Assembly (NCBI RefSeq): GCF_001593005.1
Contig: NZ_LQZQ01000001.1
Location: 186,001 to 250,000 of the forward strand
DNA: 64,000 nucleotides
From: Roseivirga ehrenbergii
GTDB lineage: Bacteria; Bacteroidota; Bacteroidia; Cytophagales; Cyclobacteriaceae
Direction: 5' to 3'
Made by a program: the position numbers and the translations under genes. This document shows, one piece after another, positions 53,266-60,903 of the stretch (positions within the stretch are counted from its first letter, which is position 1; each line of letters starts with the position of its first letter). The notes beneath the pieces are model-generated. The model made no database searches, was not told where the DNA came from, and worked only from the letters and a program-made list of their open reading frames with translations.

Positions 53266-54224
53266 TTGCCTCTAGGCTTCAATATTTCTGAAATCATACC
53301 CATACCATAACCTGTAAGTTGGGTGAAAGCTGCCGTTACACTTAATAAACCTACATCCATGCTTTTATTCAGTATAGAAGAATGGATGAAAATGGCGAAT
53401 ATAAATAAGGTGAGCAGTGCCCCTCCTAGGGTAAATAGAAGTGTTGAATAGAAAATAGTAGTCAGCCAAACAAACAACCCAAGCACAAAAACAGCAGGCA
53501 AAGCATGAATCGCTTTTAGTTCTCCCGGAAAGAAACGATTTACGTTAATCCGTGCCCTGCCAAAAAAGTGTAGCTGTTTATAAAAGTGAGAGAAACTGGT
53601 TCTGCGTTTATGATAAACAAAGGCATCAGGAATTAAACCTGTTTTAAAACCAGCTTCAATTACTCGAATACTAAACTCGATATCTTCCCCCATTCGGGTG
53701 ATTTTGTAGCCTTTTGTAGTTTCAAACACCTCTTTGGAAATACCCATATTAAAGCTTCTCGGATGAAAAGTGCCAGCATGTTTCTTATTCCCTCTAATTC
53801 CACCCGTAGTAAAAGGCGAAGTCATAGAATAACTAATGGCTTTCTGTAATGGGGAAAATGAAGGGTGCGCTTTATCAGGGCCACCAAAAGCATCTAATGG
53901 AGTATGATCTAAAAACTGATTTACTTTTTCAAAATAATCTGCGGGAATGAGGCAATCTGAATCAAAAACTACAAAGTAATCTCCCTTGGCTCTTTCGAAA
54001 CCATAATTTCTTGAAAAGCCCTGTCCTGAATTCTCTTTGAAGAAATATTGAATAGAAAGTTGGTTTTGATATGACTCAACCACTTGGTCACATTTCTCAG
54101 TCGAACCGTCCTCTACAATAATTACTTCAAACTGAGTGTAGGTTTGAAATGTCAAAGACTTGAGCAGTTCATCTACTTCATCGGGACGATTGTAAACAGG
54201 AATGATTACCGAATAAAACCTCAT
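53244..54224 (-). CDS. family 2 glycosyltransferase with C-terminal membrane helices
   Basis: A 326-residue GT-A-fold enzyme. The N-terminus has SVIIPVYNRPDEVDELLKSL, then VIIVEDGS and DYFVVFDSDCLIPADYF with the DxD-type metal motif. The segment GEDIEFSIRVIEAGFKTGLIPDAFVYHKRRTSFSHFYKQL holds the acceptor-side (ED...) motif. Two or three membrane helices follow (about 243-310). It overlaps the second glycosyltransferase by 4 bases (ATGA). Substrates unknown; it probably acts in surface polysaccharide or glycolipid synthesis at the inner membrane. Confidence 0.85.
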   Translation of the reverse strand: MRFYSVIIPVYNRPDEVDELLKSLTFQTYTQFEVIIVEDGSTEKCDQVVESYQNQLSIQYFFKENSGQGFSRNYGFERAKGDYFVVFDSDCLIPADYFEKVNQFLDHTPLDAFGGPDKAHPSFSPLQKAISYSMTSPFTTGGIRGNKKHAGTFHPRSFNMGISKEVFETTKGYKITRMGEDIEFSIRVIEAGFKTGLIPDAFVYHKRRTSFSHFYKQLHFFGRARINVNRFFPGELKAIHALPAVFVLGLFVWLTTIFYSTLLFTLGGALLTLFIFAIFIHSSILNKSMDVGLLSVTAAFTQLTGYGMGMISEILKPRGNQPFSQK

Positions 54225-55186
54225 TTCTTATCTAAACCAATTTGGTCTTCAAGAATATAGTCGTTTTTGTTTTGCGAGTTCATCGTCATCATTTCGCCTA
54301 AAAAACCTGCTAAAAACAACTGGACACCTATAATGATAGCCGCAATGGCTAAAAAGAAAAGTGGTTGATCCACCACATCTCTATACACATTACTCTTTTG
54401 AATATAAATCGCATGAATTTTCTGCCATGAGATCCACCCCACAAAAACAAACCCAATGAGGAAAGAAAGTGTACCCAAAGTACCAAAAAAGTGCATTGGC
54501 CTTTTCTTGTAACGCGACACAAAAGAAATAGAAATTAGGTCGAGGAAACCGTTGATGAAGCGTTCCAAACCAAACTTGGTAGTACCGTATTTTCTCGCCC
54601 TGTGCTCTACTACTTTTTCACCAATTTTAGTAAAGCCATTGCGCTTAGCGATTACTGGAATGTAACGATGCATTTCGCCATACACCTCAAGCGTTTTAAC
54701 CAGTTTATGGTCGTAAGCTTTTAAACCACAATTAAAATCATGGAGTTTGATACCCGATAAAATTCGGGTAATTCGATTAAAAAATTTAGAAGGAATGGTT
54801 TTAGAAATTGGGTCGTGGCGCTTTTTCTTCCAGCCAGACACCAAATGATATCCTTCTTTGATCATGGTATATAGGCCTGGAATTTCGTCAGGACTATCTT
54901 GCAAATCAGCGTCCATAGTAATTACCACATCACCTTCGCAATGCTTAAAGCCTACATTCAAGGCAGCCGACTTTCCATAATTGCGATTGAATTTCAATCC
55001 TTTGATGGGGAAATTCGGAGACAGCTTTTGGATTTGCTCCCAAGAACTATCGCTACTGCCATCGTCTATCATTACCAGTTCATAAGATAAGCCGTGTTCA
55101 ATCATGACACGGCTTATCCAATTTACTAGTTCAGGCAACGACTCTTCTTCGTTATAAAGCGGTATTACTACTGAAACTTGTACCAA
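54221..55186 (-). CDS. family 2 glycosyltransferase, dolichyl/undecaprenyl-phosphate mannosyl- or glucosyltransferase-like (TTG start)
   Basis: A 321-residue DPM1/GtrB-like enzyme. It begins VSVVIPLYNEEESLPELVNW and contains LVMIDDGSSDSSW, ALNVGFKHCEGDVVITMDADLQDSPDEIPGL and FNCGLKAYDHKLV, with two C-terminal membrane helices (about 235-255, 275-300). Such enzymes load sugars onto polyprenyl phosphate. The start is TTG at 55186: an in-frame stop lies only two codons upstream and no ATG precedes the conserved motif, so TTG is the only workable start. It follows the DUF4199 gene by 6 bases. Confidence 0.85.
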   Translation of the reverse strand: MVQVSVVIPLYNEEESLPELVNWISRVMIEHGLSYELVMIDDGSSDSSWEQIQKLSPNFPIKGLKFNRNYGKSAALNVGFKHCEGDVVITMDADLQDSPDEIPGLYTMIKEGYHLVSGWKKKRHDPISKTIPSKFFNRITRILSGIKLHDFNCGLKAYDHKLVKTLEVYGEMHRYIPVIAKRNGFTKIGEKVVEHRARKYGTTKFGLERFINGFLDLISISFVSRYKKRPMHFFGTLGTLSFLIGFVFVGWISWQKIHAIYIQKSNVYRDVVDQPLFFLAIAAIIIGVQLFLAGFLGEMMTMNSQNKNDYILEDQIGLDKK

Positions 55187-55192
55187 TGTTTT

Positions 55193-55702
55193 CTAGAATT
55201 CGTCTTCTTCGTTTTTCATTATGGCTGAAACAATCAAGCCAAAGATCAATCCTGCGAAAATAGCCATAATAAAAGACATGATGGCCATAAACTCTGGGCT
55301 TGTAAAGAATGCCATCATTCCTTCAACATCCGCGGCATTTCCTTGATCTGGCGGAGGACCGAATGGGCTGTTTTGTTGTGCGTCTTTAATGAAGTCTAAA
55401 TACGCAGGGTCTACAATAAAGTAAACATAACTGGCTACAGAGCGAATTAACCCACCTATAAGAGACACCATCATCAGAATTCCAAAACCCTTTCCGAATG
55501 ACATAATGTTGCCATTGTTTGCTTTGAATTCCTTACAAGCAAAAACAAAGACTCCAATTACAATACCCCATTGAATAAACATTCCTACAAATGGCAACTG
55601 TATTCGTGCCATCGCCATGGCTAAGGTGTATAACGTACTTACAAGGCCAAAGATAACTCCGAACTTAATCCCTATCTGGCGACCTGTTACTTGTTCTTCC
55701 AT
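55193..55702 (-). CDS. DUF4199 domain membrane protein (copy 1)
   Basis: A 169-residue protein with four membrane segments (about 10-30, 37-57, 68-92, 138-162). The pattern IGIKFGVIFGLVSTLYTL, followed by FKANNGNIMSFGKGFGILMMVSLIGGLIRSVASYVYF, is typical of DUF4199, a Bacteroidota-specific family of unknown function. It is grouped with glycosyltransferases downstream and a paralogue upstream. Confidence 0.8.
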   Translation of the reverse strand: MEEQVTGRQIGIKFGVIFGLVSTLYTLAMAMARIQLPFVGMFIQWGIVIGVFVFACKEFKANNGNIMSFGKGFGILMMVSLIGGLIRSVASYVYFIVDPAYLDFIKDAQQNSPFGPPPDQGNAADVEGMMAFFTSPEFMAIMSFIMAIFAGLIFGLIVSAIMKNEEDEF

Positions 55703-55821
55703 AATTTCTAATTTTAAGGTTGATGAATTGAAATTAATAATTTTTAGGAAGTAATAGAGAAATAATGAATGTTAAGATTCAATTTACTTAAGCGAATCAT
55801 TTTGAGGATTAGCGAACTATT

Positions 55822-56355
55822 TTAAGCTCGACTAGACCTTAAAATAATACTGAACACTGGCGTAACCACTAAACCAATCAATAACTTCTTAATAAAAACA
55901 TCGAATACCAACGTACTTCTTGTGGTATTTGTGATCATTTCATATTGCTCTAAATAACTTTCTTCGCTTAATGCAGCTACAATCATATCCTTTCTATTCA
56001 CTAAATCTTCTTGAGCGGTAATAATAAACTCGCTTAAAAAATCTGGATTTCCCCAGTAAATAAAAACCAAATAGAAAAGGGCAAAAATGGCCGCAGTAGT
56101 AACGTAAACAATAAACCCGATGGTCATTCCGTGGTAAAATCTAAACTCCCCACCACCAACATTATCTTTATAGTCCTTTAATGCCAAAAAAAGGAAAATC
56201 ACGATAACCATGATATCCAATAGGAAAGAAAGCAAATTTCGCCATGGTTGAAGCCCCATATAGTAGAACACCAAAAATGCGATAATGGTGAAAAGAGCCG
56301 TTACAGCACCATATTTAAACGATAAACGGGTAAGCTTTGGATTTACTTTAATCAT
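55822..56355 (-). CDS. DUF4199 domain membrane protein (copy 2)
   Basis: A 177-residue protein with four membrane segments. LSFKYGAVTALFTIIAFLVFYYMG and FRFYHGMTIGFIVYVTTAAIFALFYLVFIYW match DUF4199 in order and spacing, although it is diverged from copy 1. Its start overlaps the end of the dihydroorotase-like gene by 8 bases. A 119-base gap separates it from copy 1. Function unknown. Confidence 0.75.
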   Translation of the reverse strand: MIKVNPKLTRLSFKYGAVTALFTIIAFLVFYYMGLQPWRNLLSFLLDIMVIVIFLFLALKDYKDNVGGGEFRFYHGMTIGFIVYVTTAAIFALFYLVFIYWGNPDFLSEFIITAQEDLVNRKDMIVAALSEESYLEQYEMITNTTRSTLVFDVFIKKLLIGLVVTPVFSIILRSSRA

Positions 56356-57604
56356 TAGAAATAAACTTTCCGTTATTCACTATTCCAACCACTTTTCCTG
56401 TCATTTCTTGGTTGAAGAATGGAGAAGCTACTGATTTAGACTTATTCGTTTTTCCGTTGTAAGTCCATTTCACAGTTGGTGAGAAAATAGTTAGTGAATC
56501 ACCACCTTCTTTAACGGATGCCTGCTTAAGACCCAAAATCTTTCTGGGAGCTGCAATTATACTTTCTAAGCAGTTCTCAGTTTCTTTTCCTAAAACACTA
56601 AGCAAAGCGGGGTAAAAAGTTTGTAGCCCAATAATTCCAAAATCAGCCAAATCAAATTCTAACTGCTTACTCTCTTGGTCGTGCGGTTGATGATCGCTTA
56701 CTATCACATCGATGGTTCCATCCTTCAAACCTTCGATTAGGGCAAGTCTATCTTTTTCGCTTCTGAAAGGAGGGTTTACTTTGAAGCTAGTGTCGTAATC
56801 CATTAAGTTTTCATCTGTGAAAAGTAAATGGTGAATACCGACATCGGCTGTTACTTTTAGCCCTTCGGCCTTAGCTCTTCTAATTCTTTCTACTGCTCCA
56901 GCTGAAGAAATCAAACTGAAGTGGATTTTTCCTCCTGCATATTTCAACAGTTCCAAATCTCGGTCGATCATTACTTCTTCTGCCAATTCAGGCATGCCCT
57001 TCATTCCCAAGATGGTACTCACCTGTCCTTCATGCATGGTGCCAAAAGCGGTTAGCATTCTGTCTTCAGGTCGGTTGATCAATACTCCATCAAAAGTTTG
57101 AAGGTATTGTAAGCTCTTTAAAAGGATGTCCGTATGCCAAATCGGTTCAATGCCATCTGTAAAAGCGACTGCACCAGCAGTATGCAAGTCGATCATTTCT
57201 GTAAGCTCTTTGCCTTGGCAACCCAAAGTTACTGCAGCAGCGGGGTGTAAATTCACATCCGCACCTTTGTTCCACTTTAAATAATAGCTAATGCTATTTT
57301 TATTAGAAGTGACCGGATCGGTGTTGGGCAGTAGCAATACATCGGTAAAACCGCCAGCAACGGCAGCCGCAGAACCCGACTCTAAATCTTCTTTGTGTTC
57401 TTTTCCCGGATCAGTAAAGTGAGCCCGCATATCGAACCAACCTGGTGAAACCATCAGGTTTTCATGTTCAATTACAGTTCCATCAAAACTAATCTGGTTT
57501 TCAATTTTTTTAATGACACCATCTTGAATAAGGATGTCTTTGATCGAATTATGATGCGGAGAGGAAGGGTCTATTACCTTGGCAGCACGGATTAAAATTT
57601 CCAT
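56348..57604 (-). CDS. dihydroorotase homologue, probably catalytically inactive
   Basis: A 418-residue amidohydrolase-fold protein that aligns throughout with type I dihydroorotase. The usual DxHxHxRDPG is DMRAHFTDPG: the first metal His is Arg60 and the substrate Arg is Thr64, with only His62 kept. The usual HCED His is Arg178 (INRPED). The second His of HIxHVS is Leu231 (IHFSLISS). FTD and SDHQPH (the catalytic-Asp region) remain. Losing three of four metal His implies a non-catalytic homologue, like the PyrC' proteins that stabilise aspartate transcarbamoylase. It sits between a BatA-like gene and DUF4199, away from pyrB. Confidence 0.85.
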   Translation of the reverse strand: MEILIRAAKVIDPSSPHHNSIKDILIQDGVIKKIENQISFDGTVIEHENLMVSPGWFDMRAHFTDPGKEHKEDLESGSAAAVAGGFTDVLLLPNTDPVTSNKNSISYYLKWNKGADVNLHPAAAVTLGCQGKELTEMIDLHTAGAVAFTDGIEPIWHTDILLKSLQYLQTFDGVLINRPEDRMLTAFGTMHEGQVSTILGMKGMPELAEEVMIDRDLELLKYAGGKIHFSLISSAGAVERIRRAKAEGLKVTADVGIHHLLFTDENLMDYDTSFKVNPPFRSEKDRLALIEGLKDGTIDVIVSDHQPHDQESKQLEFDLADFGIIGLQTFYPALLSVLGKETENCLESIIAAPRKILGLKQASVKEGGDSLTIFSPTVKWTYNGKTNKSKSVASPFFNQEMTGKVVGIVNNGKFISND

Positions 57605-57605
57605 A

Positions 57606-59615
57606 TCACAAATATCGGATTAAAATTACTTCCGCAAAAAGAAAAAGAAGCCCAAGCATTAAAGCATATTTCCAAAGATTGATTCCTTTAATTCCTGCTG
57701 TCAATTCGCGGTTCACTTCTATTCCATCTTCTGCCTGAATTACATTGATGTTCTTCGCTTGCGCTATGGTTTCCAATTCATCAATAGAATGGCGTTCCAC
57801 AGACGATTCTGCTTTTGATTGATTGAAAGCAATGGTGCCCAATTCCGTTTCCCCCTTCATAATGGTGTAATGCCCAGCACTCAATTCATCTTTAGGGATT
57901 TCCATCATCAAGTTTTTACCAGAAATACGTTGGTCTGGTGTGATTCTATTCTCTCCATCCGCTAGTGTTACAATATCGTTAGCAGTTAAATTTTCTTCCA
58001 ATGGATATACCATAGTTTGCTCATCTGTGAGATAATAGAGTTTGGAAAGATTGACTTTACTGCCCAAAGCCAGCTTATACATGACGGGTACAAAAAGGGA
58101 GTGACTCGGGAAGCTTGTAGCTTCTGCACTGAAATCACTTGAAAAAACATAGGCGTTTCCTAAAGGTAATTCGGCCTTAGAAAGGAATTCTCTCCCATTC
58201 TTAAAATTCAGCATACCCAATTCGCTATTGATCAATCGGTAAGTAATAGAAGCTTCTGGCATGGCGATGGCCTCATTTGTGTTTTCGAAAACGCCATCAA
58301 AAAATGGGTTTTGGAAATTAGGTTGTCCCAAGCCTAAACGCTCATCAGAATCAAACCTTATGGTAAGGCCTAATTGAGAGAAAGTCTGAAAGTTGCTTTC
58401 GGCAGATGGAATGATCAACACTGTACCATTCCTTTCCAAAAAGGTTTTTAGTGCTGAAATCAATTGATTTGAAAAATCTGAAAGTTGGTTCAGTATAATA
58501 ATATCACTTTGCAGTAATTCATTATTGTCAATGTTATTGGCGTTGAAAGCCTGATAATTGAACAACTCATTATCTGCATAAAGCTGTTCTATGAAGTCAT
58601 TAGAGCCAGGCCCTTTCACTTCATGCACAATCACCCTTTCAATATTATTCAGGGTTAAAAAGTATTCGTTGTCGAATAGAACTTTGGAGTCGTCAAGCGT
58701 GACCTTTGCTTTATTAAGTCCAGTGGCAGATTGTTCTACCTCAAAAACATGTTCTTTAATTCCGTTGGCAGGCACATTCACCAAAGCAGTACTGGACAGT
58801 TGGTCGTCAAAAAACAACCTAATATTCACATCTTCAAAATCCTCTGTGCCTTCGTTTCTGAGCACCACCTTGAGGTTGTTTTTCATTGCCCCTAGCAAAA
58901 AGCTATTCTCTAAATAGGCCGTATCGAAATAAAGGTTGCTGTTATTTTCACCTTCAATAGGCATTAAATAATAGTTGCGAAGACTATCGCTGGCAATGCT
59001 ACTCAATTCATTTCCCTTACTTTTCTGAAAATCGGAAATCAAGTAGACATCTCCACGGAAGCCACTGGCCGCAATTCGCGACTGAATCTCATTCATACTT
59101 CTTCCTACCCCAGATAATTCCAATTCGGTAAACCTGTCTTTAATAGTAGAAGCCGTATAACTGGTGTTTAAAGAATTTCCATAGCCGTTTTCGAGGAATT
59201 TAAACTTGGCCGACTCAGGATAAGCATCCACCACACCAGCAGATAATGAATAAGCACGATCGAAGGCACTTTGCTGCGAACTTACTGGCATATCCATACT
59301 CAGTGAATTATCGAGATAGATCAGCACTTCATCAGACAATTCCTGATCGTTGGCGTTGTCTTTGAAAATGGGCTGCGCGAAAGCAAGAATTAAGAAGGCA
59401 AGAAACAAGAGCCTTGAAAGTAAAATCAGCAATTCTACTGGTTTGCGTTTAGAAGAACTTTCTTCCTTCACCCTTTTCAGCAAGGCGATGTTGGAAAACT
59501 GTACACGCTTCACCCTTCGGAAATTGAAAAGGTGAATGATTACGGGAATAGCCAAAGCTAAAAGCCCCCACAGTACTGCTGGATTGGCAAATGTTAAAAC
59601 AGTGAATATCGTCAA
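57606..59615 (-). CDS. BatA/VWA-like membrane protein (TTG start)
   Basis: A 669-residue protein. A BatA-type N-terminal segment (ANPAVLWGLLALAIPVIIHLFNFRRVKRVQFSNIALLK) and a second helix (about 60-82) anchor it. A von Willebrand A-like domain follows with a complete MIDAS motif, Asp102-x-Ser104-x-Ser106. Beta-rich extracytoplasmic domains come next, and a final membrane helix (about 648-668). Families of this type accompany MoxR ATPases, but none is adjacent. TTG at 59615 is the only conventional start after an in-frame stop six codons upstream. It lies one base from the dihydroorotase-like gene. Confidence 0.75.
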   Translation of the reverse strand: MTIFTVLTFANPAVLWGLLALAIPVIIHLFNFRRVKRVQFSNIALLKRVKEESSSKRKPVELLILLSRLLFLAFLILAFAQPIFKDNANDQELSDEVLIYLDNSLSMDMPVSSQQSAFDRAYSLSAGVVDAYPESAKFKFLENGYGNSLNTSYTASTIKDRFTELELSGVGRSMNEIQSRIAASGFRGDVYLISDFQKSKGNELSSIASDSLRNYYLMPIEGENNSNLYFDTAYLENSFLLGAMKNNLKVVLRNEGTEDFEDVNIRLFFDDQLSSTALVNVPANGIKEHVFEVEQSATGLNKAKVTLDDSKVLFDNEYFLTLNNIERVIVHEVKGPGSNDFIEQLYADNELFNYQAFNANNIDNNELLQSDIIILNQLSDFSNQLISALKTFLERNGTVLIIPSAESNFQTFSQLGLTIRFDSDERLGLGQPNFQNPFFDGVFENTNEAIAMPEASITYRLINSELGMLNFKNGREFLSKAELPLGNAYVFSSDFSAEATSFPSHSLFVPVMYKLALGSKVNLSKLYYLTDEQTMVYPLEENLTANDIVTLADGENRITPDQRISGKNLMMEIPKDELSAGHYTIMKGETELGTIAFNQSKAESSVERHSIDELETIAQAKNINVIQAEDGIEVNRELTAGIKGINLWKYALMLGLLFLFAEVILIRYL

Positions 59616-59774
59616 AGCGGATTTGTTATTCTATGGCTTCAAAAACATAACTACGTAAAAATTGATTTGAATATGTAGTTCTGCTCAAAATTTATTCGAA
59701 TGGTTGCTAATATACAAGAAGTGGAGCCTCGTTTGGTCAGAATAACCACCCTCTTCCAAAAAAATCTCTAAGAA

Positions 59775-59806
59775 TTTTGAATACATTGTATTATGATGTA
59801 TTATTG
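59775..59806 (+). promoter_or_regulatory. promoter with an embedded PadR-type operator
   Basis: TTTTG (59775-59779), 19 bases, TATTATTG (59799-59806; one mismatch to TAnnTTTG). The spacer holds a perfect inverted repeat AATACAT (59780-59786), 9 bases, ATGTATT (59796-59802), the ATACAT/ATGTAT type that PadR proteins prefer. An ATG at 59793 lies inside it, which favours ATG 59811 as the start of the gene. Confidence 0.6.
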
Positions 59807-59810
59807 TTCT

Positions 59811-60152
59811 ATGTATTCAAGAGAATTATTAAAAGGCATACTCAAACCCATTATTCTAAAGCTGCTTTCGGAAGAAGAAAGAATGTATGGTTATGAGATT
59901 GTGCAGAAGGTAAAAGAGAAAACGGAGGGCAGAATCTTAATTAAGGAAGGTTCACTCTATCCTACGCTTCACGCATTAACGAAGGAAGGTTTTCTGACCA
60001 CTGAATCCGTACTAGTGGGCAATAGAACCAGAAAATATTACTCACTCACAAAGAAGGGAACTGGATTAGTGGCTCCCACCATGCAAGAGTTATCTGACTT
60101 TCAGTCTACACTATCCTTACTTTTTGGAAAACAAAAACCAGCTGTATCATGA
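59811..60152 (+). CDS. PadR family transcriptional regulator (second copy)
   Basis: A 113-residue winged-helix protein: MYSRELLKGILKPIILKLLSEEERMYGYEIVQKV, ILIKEGSLYPTLHALTKEGFLTTESV, NRTRKYYSLTKKGTGL. The frame opens at ATG 59793, but that codon lies within the operator/promoter, and 59811 gives the usual family N-terminus. It overlaps the next gene by 4 bases (ATGA). It probably represses its own operon through the operator in its promoter. Inducer unknown. Confidence 0.88.
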   Translation: MYSRELLKGILKPIILKLLSEEERMYGYEIVQKVKEKTEGRILIKEGSLYPTLHALTKEGFLTTESVLVGNRTRKYYSLTKKGTGLVAPTMQELSDFQSTLSLLFGKQKPAVS

Positions 60153-60736
60153 TTAATGCTAGCCAAACACAGCAAATCAGAAGCTATTTGCTTCAGCAAG
60201 GCTTTACAAACCCCGAGTTAATCGATGATTTAGTAGACCACCTTTCGTGCGAAATAGAATTACTGATAGAGGATGAACAAATGGACTTTGCTACGGCATT
60301 TTCAAATGCCAAGGAAAAAGTAATGCCCGATTATGCTATTCAGATTGAAAACGACTTAAAATTTTTAACCACCAAAAAATATAACACTATGATCAAAAAA
60401 CTCGCATTTATTGGAGGCTACGCAAGTGCAGTTTGTCTGTGCTTTGCCATTTTATTCTTCAGTCAATCGCTATTAGGCTCTAAAGGTTCTGAATTTAAAA
60501 TGCAAGCCATACAAGCAGAGTACTACTCTGCCAATCCGGATGGCACAATAAGTCCATACGGCTTGGAACAACAAATGAATACCATACGATTAGAAAATGC
60601 TGTTGAGTCATCCCTGAAGTTTGACCTAGCAGAGACCTTCTTAATTATCTCTTTTATTCTTTTTGCAAGCCTTTACCTCCCTTATCAATTCTATAGCAAG
60701 TATCAACGAAGCGAAGAATCGCTTCAGCAAGCATAA
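60149..60736 (+). CDS. PadR-linked two-span membrane protein
   Basis: A 195-residue protein. The N-terminal 65 residues are helical (IRSYLLQQGFTNPELIDDLVDHLSCEIELLIEDEQMDFATAFSNAKEKV), resembling the prefix/HAAS-like domain found beside PadR genes. Two membrane segments follow (about 85-105 and 163-180) with an extracytoplasmic loop of about 55 residues. It is translationally coupled to PadR, so it may present an envelope signal to it. No family name recognised with confidence. Confidence 0.65.
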   Translation: MINASQTQQIRSYLLQQGFTNPELIDDLVDHLSCEIELLIEDEQMDFATAFSNAKEKVMPDYAIQIENDLKFLTTKKYNTMIKKLAFIGGYASAVCLCFAILFFSQSLLGSKGSEFKMQAIQAEYYSANPDGTISPYGLEQQMNTIRLENAVESSLKFDLAETFLIISFILFASLYLPYQFYSKYQRSEESLQQA

Positions 60737-60749
60737 ATGAAGTTAGCTT

Positions 60750-60806
60750 AACTTTTGGAGGGTTACCAACCCAATCTGAAGCAGCTACAAAAACCCTCCA
60801 AAAGTT
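60750..60806. repeat. 15-base perfect inverted repeat
   Basis: AACTTTTGGAGGGTT (60750-60764) and its exact complement AACCCTCCAAAAGTT (60792-60806), 27 bases apart, in the gap after the PadR-linked gene. It could be a long-loop terminator stem or the ends of a small mobile remnant; the 27-base interior holds no gene. Confidence 0.6.
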
Positions 60807-60845
60807 TGTGATTTTAAGGGGTGAAATTTCGTTTGTTCAGCACAC

Positions 60846-60882
60846 AAAAAAAACGCCTCGCTACTTTCGTAACGAGTCGTTT
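60846..60882 (-). terminator. terminator of gcvP
   Basis: AAACGCCTCGCTAC and GTAACGAGTCGTTT pair (two mismatches) around a TTTC loop. On the minus strand a run of eight T follows. It lies just after the gcvP stop. Confidence 0.75.
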
Positions 60883-60903
60883 GTGTTTTAAATCAAAGCT
60901 GGT

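Noticed and set aside
56348-57604. Ordinary dihydroorotase (pyrC)
   Set aside because: Three of the four metal-binding His and the substrate Arg are replaced, so the catalytic name is not supported.
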